Of a DNA stretch of 12,738 nt, positions 1-6,263 are shown one piece after another. Within the stretch, counting starts at the first letter, position 1, and every line of letters starts with the position of its first letter. Location of the stretch: assembly GCA_023249935.1 (NCBI GenBank), contig JAHFBQ010000041.1:1-12738 (forward strand), given 5' to 3'. Both the position numbers and the translations under genes were made by a program. Under the pieces are notes generated by a model. The model ran no database searches. It had not been told where the DNA came from and saw only the letters and a list, made by a program, of their open reading frames with translations. Source of the stretch: a bacterium (GTDB lineage Bacteria; Babelota; Babeliae; Babelales; RVW-14).

Positions 1-1
1 C

Positions 2-187
2 CTAGAATTTTCGCATAACGGGCATCATCTTGCTGATGCACTATTCAAGCAATCAAAAGTGTATAACCACTTTAAACATGCACTAATCGGTGTGTATCCT
101 GAATTAAATCAGCACTTTACTACATGCGATACCCAACCTTCACCAAGTATACAGCAGCAGCCAACAATGAAAGGCGTTTCACTATGA
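2..187 (+). CDS. C-terminal fragment of an unidentified protein (5' end outside window)
   Basis: An open frame enters from the left edge and reads 61 codons to a TGA at 185-187. The visible residues begin LEFSHNGHHLADALF and end in a Gln/Pro/Ser-rich tail (PSPSIQQQPTMKGVSL). I recognise no family. The evidence that it is a real gene is positional. Its stop overlaps the ATG of the next gene as ATGA (184-187), the usual arrangement of translationally coupled genes, and the genes after it form a glycan-biosynthesis run. By context it may be another sugar-handling or glycan-modifying enzyme, but nothing in the visible residues proves that. A frame that is open to the window edge only by chance remains possible. 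Confidence 0.6.
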   Translation, partial: LEFSHNGHHLADALFKQSKVYNHFKHALIGVYPELNQHFTTCDTQPSPSIQQQPTMKGVSL

Positions 188-1326
188 ACGTTCTTGTCAT
201 TAGCCATACCTACATATCACCGATTAATCGATTGAAATGGCAAGAGTTGGCAAAGCAGCATAAAGATGTACAACTCACAGTTCTTGTCCCCAATCGGTGG
301 AAAACAAGCTTCTTTGATATCACCAGTGGAGATTTATCACGAGATTCTTTTCGACATTGCCGCTTTATCAGCCTACCAGCCTATGCTACCGGCAATGAAT
401 TATTGTACTTTTATGCACCTCTTAAATTTGCCAAACTGCTGCATCAAGTAAAACCGGATATTATTCATGTCGAACAAGGCTTACACGCAGTAAGCTATTT
501 TCAAGCAATAGCTGTTAATACTATACTACGAATAAAAGCTCGTTGTTGCTTCTTTACTTGGGTTAACTGGCAACCGCAGCTAGGTTTTAAGACAAAAATT
601 TTTACCAAGATCATGGAGTTTTTTAATATTCGAGGTAGTACAGGTGCTATTGCTGGCAATAACGACGCTAAAACTTTTTTGACTACTACCAAATCAACAC
701 TCTCGGTAATGGTGTTACCGCAACTTGGTGTAAATACTAAACTTTTTAGACCAGCATTACCTACCGAGATAGAAGATCAAAAAAAGATTGCCTATATCGG
801 CCGCATTACTGAAGAGAAAGGCTTAGAATCTCTGGTAAAAGCATTTGTACATATCGCTGCCGAGTTTATTGACTGGAATTTAGTAATCATAGGTGCTGGA
901 GATTATGAAAAACAGCTCATTGATTACACTTTAAGCAAAAAACTTCTTCAGCGCATTGAATTTCAACCACCAGTTTCGCATGAAAAAATCGCAACACTAA
1001 TGCGGACTGTTGATATCTTGGTACTCCCCTCGATCGACAAATCAGACTGGCGCGAACAATTTGGTCACGTACTTATTGAAGCAATGGCCTGTAAAGTCTG
1101 CGTTGTTGGCAGCAATGCCGGCGAAATCCCAAATGTTATCGCCGATGCCGGCATCATTTTTCAGCAGGGAGATGAGCTCGCATTGTATAAAGCTTTACAC
1201 ACATTAATTACTCAGCCAACACTGCGCAAGAATCTTGCTCAAAAAGGATTTGACCGTGTTATGCAAGAATACACGCACAGCGTGATTGCCGAAAAAACCT
1301 ACACGTTTTGGCAATCACTGTTATAA
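184..1326 (+). CDS. GT4-family glycosyltransferase (GT-B fold)
   Basis: A retaining glycosyltransferase of the GT4 type, 380 aa, expected to move a sugar from a nucleotide-sugar donor to a growing surface glycan on the cytoplasmic side of the membrane. The N-terminal Rossmann half opens with MNVLVISHTY. The C-terminal donor-binding half has the phosphate-contacting GRITEEKG (about 206-213), the strand/loop LVIIGAGD (about 233-240), DILVLPS (about 277-283) and an intact E-x7-E motif (E291 and E299 in EQFGHVLIE). I chose ATG 184 rather than the in-frame ATG at 124 for three reasons: GAAAGG (169-174) lies 9 nt upstream, the protein then starts exactly at the first beta strand, and it gives an ATGA overlap with the upstream stop. 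The extra 20 residues from 124 look like read-through of the previous gene's end in another frame. Donor and acceptor specificity cannot be read from the sequence. Confidence 0.9.
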   Translation: MNVLVISHTYISPINRLKWQELAKQHKDVQLTVLVPNRWKTSFFDITSGDLSRDSFRHCRFISLPAYATGNELLYFYAPLKFAKLLHQVKPDIIHVEQGLHAVSYFQAIAVNTILRIKARCCFFTWVNWQPQLGFKTKIFTKIMEFFNIRGSTGAIAGNNDAKTFLTTTKSTLSVMVLPQLGVNTKLFRPALPTEIEDQKKIAYIGRITEEKGLESLVKAFVHIAAEFIDWNLVIIGAGDYEKQLIDYTLSKKLLQRIEFQPPVSHEKIATLMRTVDILVLPSIDKSDWREQFGHVLIEAMACKVCVVGSNAGEIPNVIADAGIIFQQGDELALYKALHTLITQPTLRKNLAQKGFDRVMQEYTHSVIAEKTYTFWQSLL

Positions 1327-1347
1327 ATAAAAAAAGGAGATTAAAGG

Positions 1348-2736
1348 ATGAAGAAGATTGCTGTTATTGGCGCTGGCTATGTCGGCCTTGTCACCGCCGC
1401 CTGTTTGGCGCAGAAAAACAATCAAGTGTTTGTTATTGAACGCGACCTACAAAAGATCACCTCACTACTCAATGGCAACGTACCATTTTATGAACCAGGC
1501 CTTGAACACATCGTTGCTAGCGCTATCCATACCAAGCATCTAGTTTTTGTAAACAATATCGCACAGGCATTGACTGAGGAACCTGAAATTATTTTCTCCT
1601 GCGTTGGCACACCATCTCAGGAAGATGGTGTTGCTGATCTTTCGTACGTATGGGCGGCTGCTGCAGAAATTGGTAAAACCCTAAATAAGTATGCTCTCAT
1701 CGTCAATAAATCAACAGTGCCTGTTGGCACCGGTGATCGTGTTCGTCAAGTGATTCAATTAGAACTTGATCGTCGTGCGAGTTCCGTAACATTCGATGTA
1801 GCTTCAAATCCAGAATTTCTTAAAGAAGGTGACGCTGTAAACGATTTCTTGATGCCAGACCGTATCATTGCCGGCGTTGACAGCGAAAAAGCACATCACT
1901 TGTTGGCTGATCTTTACTATCCATTCCTTAGCCACGGAGCACCCCTGGTAACCATGAGCATCGCATCTGCTGAACTTACCAAATATGCCTCTAATGCTAT
2001 GCTTGCAACCCGCATCAGTTTTATGAATCAAATGGCTCTACTTGCCGATAAACTTGGCGCGGATATTAGCGATGTAAAAAAAGGCATGGCTCTTGATAAG
2101 CGCATTGGTTGGGCATTTCTTAATGCAGGCATCGGATACGGCGGCAGCTGCTTTCCAAAAGATATTAAAGCTCTCATCCATATGGGAAGTAGCACCGGTC
2201 AGCGCATGACGCTTGTAGAAGAAGTTGAACATGTAAACGATCTTCAAAAGCAACTTTTTATCAATCAGATACTTACACACTACCATAACAATATTGCTGG
2301 TAAAAAAATTGGTCTCTGGGGTCTCGCATTTAAGCCTGAAACCGATGATATCCGCTGCGCCCCATCAATAGATGTCATTAATAAACTTCTTGGGCAGGGA
2401 GCTCATATCACAGCCTACGACCCCGCAGCAACAGCAAATATGCGCGCCCTCTTTAAAGACACCATCACGTTCGCACAAACCGCCGACGATGTTATTAAAA
2501 ATGCTGACTGTCTTATTATTCTAACTGAGTGGCAAGAGTTTTTACATGTTGATTTTGAAAAGTTCACCGTACTAAAAGACAACGTCGTATTCGATGGCCG
2601 TAACTGCTACACGCCTGAACAGCTAAGCCATTACGGCATTAAGTATGTATCGGTTGGCCGTAATACTGTTACTGTAAACACAACACAAAGTGCACACAGC
2701 AGCCCAACACACGCAACAGTTTCAGCTATGATGTAA
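1348..2736 (+). CDS. ugd: UDP-glucose 6-dehydrogenase
   Basis: Oxidises UDP-glucose to UDP-glucuronate with two NAD+, providing an acidic sugar donor for capsule, exopolysaccharide or LPS. The length (462 aa) is normal or slightly long. Visible features in order are the NAD-binding GAGYVGLVTAACLA (8-21), CVGTPS (85-90), STVPVGT (122-128), the substrate loop NPEFLKEGDA (154-163), and the catalytic cysteine C268 in GYGGSCFPKD (263-272). After these comes the C-terminal UDP-binding domain, with GLAFKPETDDIRCAPS. AAGGAG at 1334-1339 is 8 nt before the ATG. The last 20 or so residues form a Ser/Thr/His-rich tail (NTTQSAHSSPTHATVSAMM) beyond the usual domain end, with no recognisable motif. It sits between two glycosyltransferases, which supports a role in supplying the donor for this cluster. 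A sibling enzyme such as UDP-ManNAc dehydrogenase is less likely given the FLKEGDA loop. Confidence 0.95.
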   Translation: MKKIAVIGAGYVGLVTAACLAQKNNQVFVIERDLQKITSLLNGNVPFYEPGLEHIVASAIHTKHLVFVNNIAQALTEEPEIIFSCVGTPSQEDGVADLSYVWAAAAEIGKTLNKYALIVNKSTVPVGTGDRVRQVIQLELDRRASSVTFDVASNPEFLKEGDAVNDFLMPDRIIAGVDSEKAHHLLADLYYPFLSHGAPLVTMSIASAELTKYASNAMLATRISFMNQMALLADKLGADISDVKKGMALDKRIGWAFLNAGIGYGGSCFPKDIKALIHMGSSTGQRMTLVEEVEHVNDLQKQLFINQILTHYHNNIAGKKIGLWGLAFKPETDDIRCAPSIDVINKLLGQGAHITAYDPAATANMRALFKDTITFAQTADDVIKNADCLIILTEWQEFLHVDFEKFTVLKDNVVFDGRNCYTPEQLSHYGIKYVSVGRNTVTVNTTQSAHSSPTHATVSAMM

Positions 2737-2738
2737 TT

Positions 2739-3917
2739 ATGAACAAGCGCGCAACTATTTTGTACATACATCATGGCAAAGGCCTTGGTGGCGCGCCCAT
2801 TAGTCTAGTCAATTTGGTACGAGAAATAGCCGCTGCCGGGTTTAGCCCTGTAGTGGCTTTTCTTCATGATTCGCAGGCAATAACACTTTTTAAAGATGCT
2901 GGACTGTCAACCCTGCCACCCCTAAATTTAATGGACTTTCCGCACACAAAAATTTATTGGTTTCGATGGTATCAGGCTCATCGCATGCTACGTTGTCTAT
3001 TCGATACCCTAAAAACAATTTTTATTGTAGCCCCGCAATTATTCAAATTAGTCCAACCGGAAATCATACATCTTAATACAAGCTCTCTTCTTGGATGGGG
3101 CATTGCCGCATGGTGGTTAAATATTCCAGTGGTATGGCATATCCGAGAACCAATTGCAAAAGGCTATTTTGGTCTACGCAAAAAAATTATAATCACTATC
3201 ATCAAATTCTGTGCCACGAAAATTGTTGCCATCTGCAAATCTGATGGAATACCTTGGCAAAATTCCAATAAACTTTGCGTTGTATATAATGCCGTAAATG
3301 CAAAGCTAATTGCCTCTACACAAACATCAATGACAAGTGCTCCAACCATCCTTTTCCTCGGAGGACTTTCAAAGCAAAAAGGCTCCCTCTTCATTCTTGA
3401 GGTCTTTCAAGAAATATTAAGAAAAATTCCAACAGCAAAGCTTATCATAGCTGGTGACACAAGCATTCCCAATTGTTCAAATCCACTACGACAATTTTCT
3501 GAAGCAAAATCTTACGACACAAGATGTAGAAACTTGATAAATAGATTACACAACTCATTAGTCTTAACCGGGCCAACTACGGCTGTGCCAGAACTTTTTC
3601 GTAAAGCAAACGTTCTTGTTTTCCCCGCTGGAGTTGACCATTTTGCCCGTCCCGTTATAGAAGCTGGTTTCATGCATGTGCCAGCAGTTGCATCTCTGTT
3701 CCCACAACTTGAGGAACTTATCATCGATAAAAAAACAGGACTCCTCCTGCCCTTTGGAGAACACAAAGCATGGGTTTATAGCCTCTGTCAACTTTTACAA
3801 CAACAAGAACTTCGTGCTCGACTAAGTACAGCAGCATATGACTTCTGTACCAGCAAATTTTCATTAACAACCCAGGTAGAAAAAATACACACAATCTACG
3901 AAACAATTCTTGGTTAA
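2739..3917 (+). CDS. GT4-like glycosyltransferase with altered E-x7-E motif
   Basis: A second GT-B glycosyltransferase, 392 aa, starting 2 nt after the ugd stop. No clear Shine-Dalgarno is visible before the ATG, so translation may be coupled to ugd. The N-terminal domain has the glycine-rich loop GKGLGGAPISL (13-23) after the first strand. The C-terminal domain has LFLGGLSKQKG (205-215), LIIAGD (235-240), LTGPT (276-280), and ANVLVFPAGVDHFARPVIEAG (290-310). At the usual E-x7-E site the first acidic residue is aspartate (D300) and the second is E308. The change is conservative, but it differs from the first glycosyltransferase in this cluster. C-terminal residues match the usual GT4 ending (KKTGLLLPFGEH, then a helix with LRARLSTAAYDF). 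Gene and protein look AT-richer by eye than the neighbouring ugd. Donor and acceptor are unknown. Confidence 0.87.
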   Translation: MNKRATILYIHHGKGLGGAPISLVNLVREIAAAGFSPVVAFLHDSQAITLFKDAGLSTLPPLNLMDFPHTKIYWFRWYQAHRMLRCLFDTLKTIFIVAPQLFKLVQPEIIHLNTSSLLGWGIAAWWLNIPVVWHIREPIAKGYFGLRKKIIITIIKFCATKIVAICKSDGIPWQNSNKLCVVYNAVNAKLIASTQTSMTSAPTILFLGGLSKQKGSLFILEVFQEILRKIPTAKLIIAGDTSIPNCSNPLRQFSEAKSYDTRCRNLINRLHNSLVLTGPTTAVPELFRKANVLVFPAGVDHFARPVIEAGFMHVPAVASLFPQLEELIIDKKTGLLLPFGEHKAWVYSLCQLLQQQELRARLSTAAYDFCTSKFSLTTQVEKIHTIYETILG

Positions 3918-3925
3918 GGAACCCC

Positions 3926-4741
3926 ATGAATATGCAAAATTCAAACCCTCTAAAAGAATCTGTAAAAAAATATTGGAATATTGCTAGCTGTGGCACAGAA
4001 TTTATTCGGGAACAAAAACATTCCAAGTCCTATTTTGAAGCAATAGAAAATTTTCGTTACACGATAGAACCAGAAATCTTTGGCTTTGCTCAATTTACTC
4101 GCTTTCATGGTAAGAAAATTCTTGAGGTTGGTGTTGGCGCTGGCAGCGATTTTACCCAATGGGTTCGCGCCGGTTCCTTGGCGCATGGCATTGATTTGAC
4201 AGAAGAAGCTATTAATAACGTACAAGAGCGCCTAAAGCTGTATGAACTATCTGCCGTAGATTTAAAATGTGGCGACGCAGAAAATTTACCCTATGAAAAC
4301 AACCAATTTGACCTCGTGTATTCATGGGGAGTCATTCATCATTCACCGGACACCGAGCGCTGCCTAGATGAGATTATCAGGGTTACAAAACCCGGTGGAC
4401 AGATAAAAATCATGGTCTACAACAGACACTCACTTTTCGCATTCTATCAATATCTTATTTTTGGCTTATTCAAAGGACAACCTTTTCAATCATTAGCGTC
4501 TATTCTTTTCAAAAATCAAGAAAGCCCTGGAACCAAAGCCTATACGATAAAAGAAGTACACCAGCTTCTTAGCTCCAGGCCGGTTTCTGTTACAATAATC
4601 CGCACCCCGATCACCAATCATGATTTGCTCTACTACCATCAAAGCAAGTTTGTAAAAATGCTTGCTCGCACCGCCGCCTCGATATTTGGTTGGGAGAAAG
4701 TCGGCTGGTTTTTAATGATTGACCTACAGAAGATGGAATAA
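3926..4741 (+). CDS. class I SAM-dependent methyltransferase
   Basis: A 271-aa methyltransferase of the Methyltransf_11/UbiE-like type. Motif I is KILEVGVGAGSDF (64-76); an acidic residue binding the ribose of SAM is D90 in GIDLT; motif II/post-II is GDAENLPYENNQFDLVYSWGVIHH (116-139), and motif III is RVTKPGGQIKIMVYN (152-166). The C-terminal about 100 residues contain an aromatic, partly hydrophobic stretch (SLFAFYQYLIFGLF, 169-182) that may lie against the membrane or a lipid-linked substrate; this is inference. The start ATG has AAGGA (3916-3920) 5 nt before it; an alternative ATG two codons later is possible. As the last gene of the glycan run it could methylate a sugar residue or a lipid-linked intermediate. 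Quinone or small-molecule methylation cannot be excluded from sequence alone. Confidence 0.85.
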   Translation: MNMQNSNPLKESVKKYWNIASCGTEFIREQKHSKSYFEAIENFRYTIEPEIFGFAQFTRFHGKKILEVGVGAGSDFTQWVRAGSLAHGIDLTEEAINNVQERLKLYELSAVDLKCGDAENLPYENNQFDLVYSWGVIHHSPDTERCLDEIIRVTKPGGQIKIMVYNRHSLFAFYQYLIFGLFKGQPFQSLASILFKNQESPGTKAYTIKEVHQLLSSRPVSVTIIRTPITNHDLLYYHQSKFVKMLARTAASIFGWEKVGWFLMIDLQKME

Positions 4742-4760
4742 ACCATCAAAATGGTTCTTC
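4741..4760 (+). terminator. weak hairpin terminator candidate after the glycan operon
   Basis: AACCAT (4741-4746) and ATGGTT (4751-4756) form a perfect 6-bp stem with a CAAA loop directly at the stop codon of the methyltransferase. It is followed by CTTCTAGTC, which is only partly U-rich. The stem is short and AT-containing, so termination would be inefficient. The region to about 4810 is very AT-rich and includes another small dyad (AATAAA, 6 nt, TTTATT). Confidence 0.35.
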
Positions 4761-4814
4761 TAGTCAATTTTAACAATTAATAAATCAAAGTTTATTTACA
4801 AAAAAGCAACCTAT

Positions 4815-4843
4815 TTGCGGATTCTGAGTTTTTGCTACACTAT
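4815..4843 (+). promoter_or_regulatory. sigma70-type promoter candidate for grpE
   Basis: TTGCGG (4815-4820) is a fair -35 element. The sequence TGCTACACT (4833-4841) fits an extended -10 (TGn followed by TACACT, spacer 15); CACTAT (4838-4843, spacer 17) is an alternative reading. The AT-rich stretch upstream could serve as an UP element. No CIRCE inverted repeat (TTAGCACTC-N9-GAGTGCTAA) is visible, so HrcA control of grpE is not supported here. Confidence 0.45.
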
Positions 4844-4877
4844 CCTCCTTAAGATGATTTTAAATAAGGACAACCCT

Positions 4878-5363
4878 ATGTTTCATGAAGAAAAAGATCC
4901 AGTACAACCACAAGTAGAAGAACCTCTCGCTCAGCAGCAGGCCGAAGAGTCGTTCAAAGAACAATATATTCGCTTAAATGCTGACTTTCAAAATTATAAG
5001 CGCCGCTCTGAAAAAGAACGAGCTGAGTGGATGACCTCTGCCCAAACATCAGTTCTTAAAAAAATTCTCCCGGTATTCGATGAACTCGACCAAGTTATTG
5101 TTCTTGCCAAGGGGCAACAAACAGACGCTGCTGCATGGATCCAAGGCTTAGAGCTGAGTCAGAAGAACTGGCAAAAAATGCTTACAGAACTTGGGGTTGA
5201 AGAAATTACCACAATCGGTATGTTTGACCCTGAGCTTCATGAGGGTCTCATGCAGGAAGAATCTACTGAAAAACAATCCGGTGAAATCGTAAGAACGTTT
5301 AATAAGGGTTACCGATTCAAAGGCACCGTCATCAAACACGCTAAGGTAAGCGTCGCAAAGTAA
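4878..5363 (+). CDS. grpE: nucleotide exchange factor GrpE
   Basis: A co-chaperone that releases ADP from DnaK and so drives the Hsp70 cycle in the cytoplasm; 161 aa, a short but normal bacterial GrpE. The N-terminal part is acidic and Gln-rich (1-26). It is followed by the long dimerising helix with YIRLNADFQNYKRRSEKE (30-47) and then the beta domain with the family signature, FDPELHEGLM (116-125) and GEIVRTFNKGYRFKG (135-149), ending HAKVSVAK. The frame is open upstream to a TTG at 4815, but ATG 4878 is the start: AAGGA (4866-4870) is 7 nt before it, and the upstream codons overlap the promoter candidate. dnaK and dnaJ are not in the window, so grpE is separated from at least its immediate usual neighbours. 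pssA follows after only 10 nt, suggesting co-transcription. Confidence 0.95.
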   Translation: MFHEEKDPVQPQVEEPLAQQQAEESFKEQYIRLNADFQNYKRRSEKERAEWMTSAQTSVLKKILPVFDELDQVIVLAKGQQTDAAAWIQGLELSQKNWQKMLTELGVEEITTIGMFDPELHEGLMQEESTEKQSGEIVRTFNKGYRFKGTVIKHAKVSVAK

Positions 5364-5373
5364 GAGGTTTTTG

Positions 5374-6144
5374 ATGGTTATTAATCATACAGAGCAACCG
5401 CTAGAAAACCATTTGGTTACTCAAAATGACACGCAGCCACAAGGTAAAGAACGTCGCCGTCGCCTAAAGCGAAGCCTGAGACTGTTGCCTAACATTTTTA
5501 CTTTGGGCAATGCCTTTTTTGGGTTCTGCGCCATCGTTTTGGCCGCACATCAAAACCAACATGCCGCCGCATACTGCATTCTCCTTGGGGCGAGCATGGA
5601 TGCACTTGATGGTCGTATCGCACGACTCACAAACAACACCAGCCCCCTTGGCATGCAACTCGATTCGCTCTCAGATGCAATTACTTTTTGCGTTGCCCCT
5701 GCATTCATGATGTACATGCTGGACTTTGGGACCAGCAGCGTTTTTGGTTTTCTTGGTAGTGCGTTTTATCTACTTGCTGGCGTTTTTCGCCTGGCGCGCT
5801 TCAATGTCACTAGCCTATCTCAATCAAGTTATTTTCTTGGTTTACCGTCAACTATTGCTGGTTGCTGTCTTGCAACCGCAGCTCTCACCATTCCATTACA
5901 AGAGCATAACTGCCTGATCGCCCCCATACTCATTATCTTAGGCTATTTAATGGTAAGTCGTTGGCGCTTTCCAACTTTTAAACAGACTTCCAAGCGAGGT
6001 ATATTTACCTCAATCACCGTCATCAGTGTAGTAACACTCACTTTTGGGTTCCATCGCACTTTTTTTGTGTTAAGTCTTGCCTACTTTGTATTGGGTATTA
6101 TCTCTACCATTCAGCACAAGCGGATGCGTGCGGCAGCCCGCTGA
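5374..6144 (+). CDS. pssA: CDP-diacylglycerol--serine O-phosphatidyltransferase
   Basis: An integral membrane enzyme that joins CDP-diacylglycerol and serine to form phosphatidylserine, the precursor of phosphatidylethanolamine; 256 aa. The CDP-alcohol phosphotransferase signature is complete: D-G-x2-A-R-x8-G-x3-D-x3-D spans DGRIAR to DSLSD (about 79-101). The N-terminal first membrane helix has the PssA-typical LPNIFTLGNAFFGF (about 38-51), and RLARFNV followed by FLGLPST (about 139-160) favours serine as acceptor over glycerol-phosphate or inositol. About six to eight hydrophobic segments follow. The first 36 residues are polar with an Arg/Lys-rich stretch (GKERRRRLKRSLR). ATG 5374 is preferred over TTG 5371 because AAGAGG (5362-5367) then has a 6-nt spacer. 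A phosphatidylserine decarboxylase partner is not in the window. Confidence 0.93.
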   Translation: MVINHTEQPLENHLVTQNDTQPQGKERRRRLKRSLRLLPNIFTLGNAFFGFCAIVLAAHQNQHAAAYCILLGASMDALDGRIARLTNNTSPLGMQLDSLSDAITFCVAPAFMMYMLDFGTSSVFGFLGSAFYLLAGVFRLARFNVTSLSQSSYFLGLPSTIAGCCLATAALTIPLQEHNCLIAPILIILGYLMVSRWRFPTFKQTSKRGIFTSITVISVVTLTFGFHRTFFVLSLAYFVLGIISTIQHKRMRAAAR

Positions 6145-6184
6145 TAACACGCAGCAAACTTTCATAGGTTTTTTCTCCTACCTC

Positions 6185-6193
6185 TGTTAGAAT
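6185..6193 (+). promoter_or_regulatory. extended -10 promoter candidate for the Deg protease gene
   Basis: TGTTAGAAT reads as an extended -10 (TGn plus TAGAAT, 5 of 6 matches to TATAAT) in the 119-nt gap after pssA. No good -35 hexamer is visible at 15-18 nt upstream, as expected for extended -10 promoters. A transcript would begin near 6199-6201 and leave a leader of about 64 nt. Confidence 0.4.
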
Positions 6194-6199
6194 CGAACG

Positions 6200-6212
6200 G
6201 CGTTTGAAACGC
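6200..6212. promoter_or_regulatory. 13-bp interrupted palindrome, possible operator
   Basis: GCGTTT-G-AAACGC is a perfect dyad with 6-bp arms lying exactly where transcription would start from the upstream extended -10 element. In this position it could be a repressor site or a small 5' hairpin. No known regulator is assigned and a chance occurrence is possible. Confidence 0.3.
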
Positions 6213-6263
6213 TGTGTAAGTTTAGCAAGCCTTCTTGGTTTTAAAGTGTGGGAGCTAGTAATC

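Noticed and set aside
124..183. Upstream ATG extending the first glycosyltransferase by 20 residues
   Set aside because: The extension overlaps the coding end of the previous gene, lacks a ribosome binding site, and precedes the natural first beta strand. ATG 184 has GAAAGG at a proper distance.
4815..4877. TTG-initiated 21-residue extension of GrpE
   Set aside because: It would place translation over the promoter candidate, has no ribosome binding site, and GrpE proteins do not need it. ATG 4878 has AAGGA 7 nt upstream.
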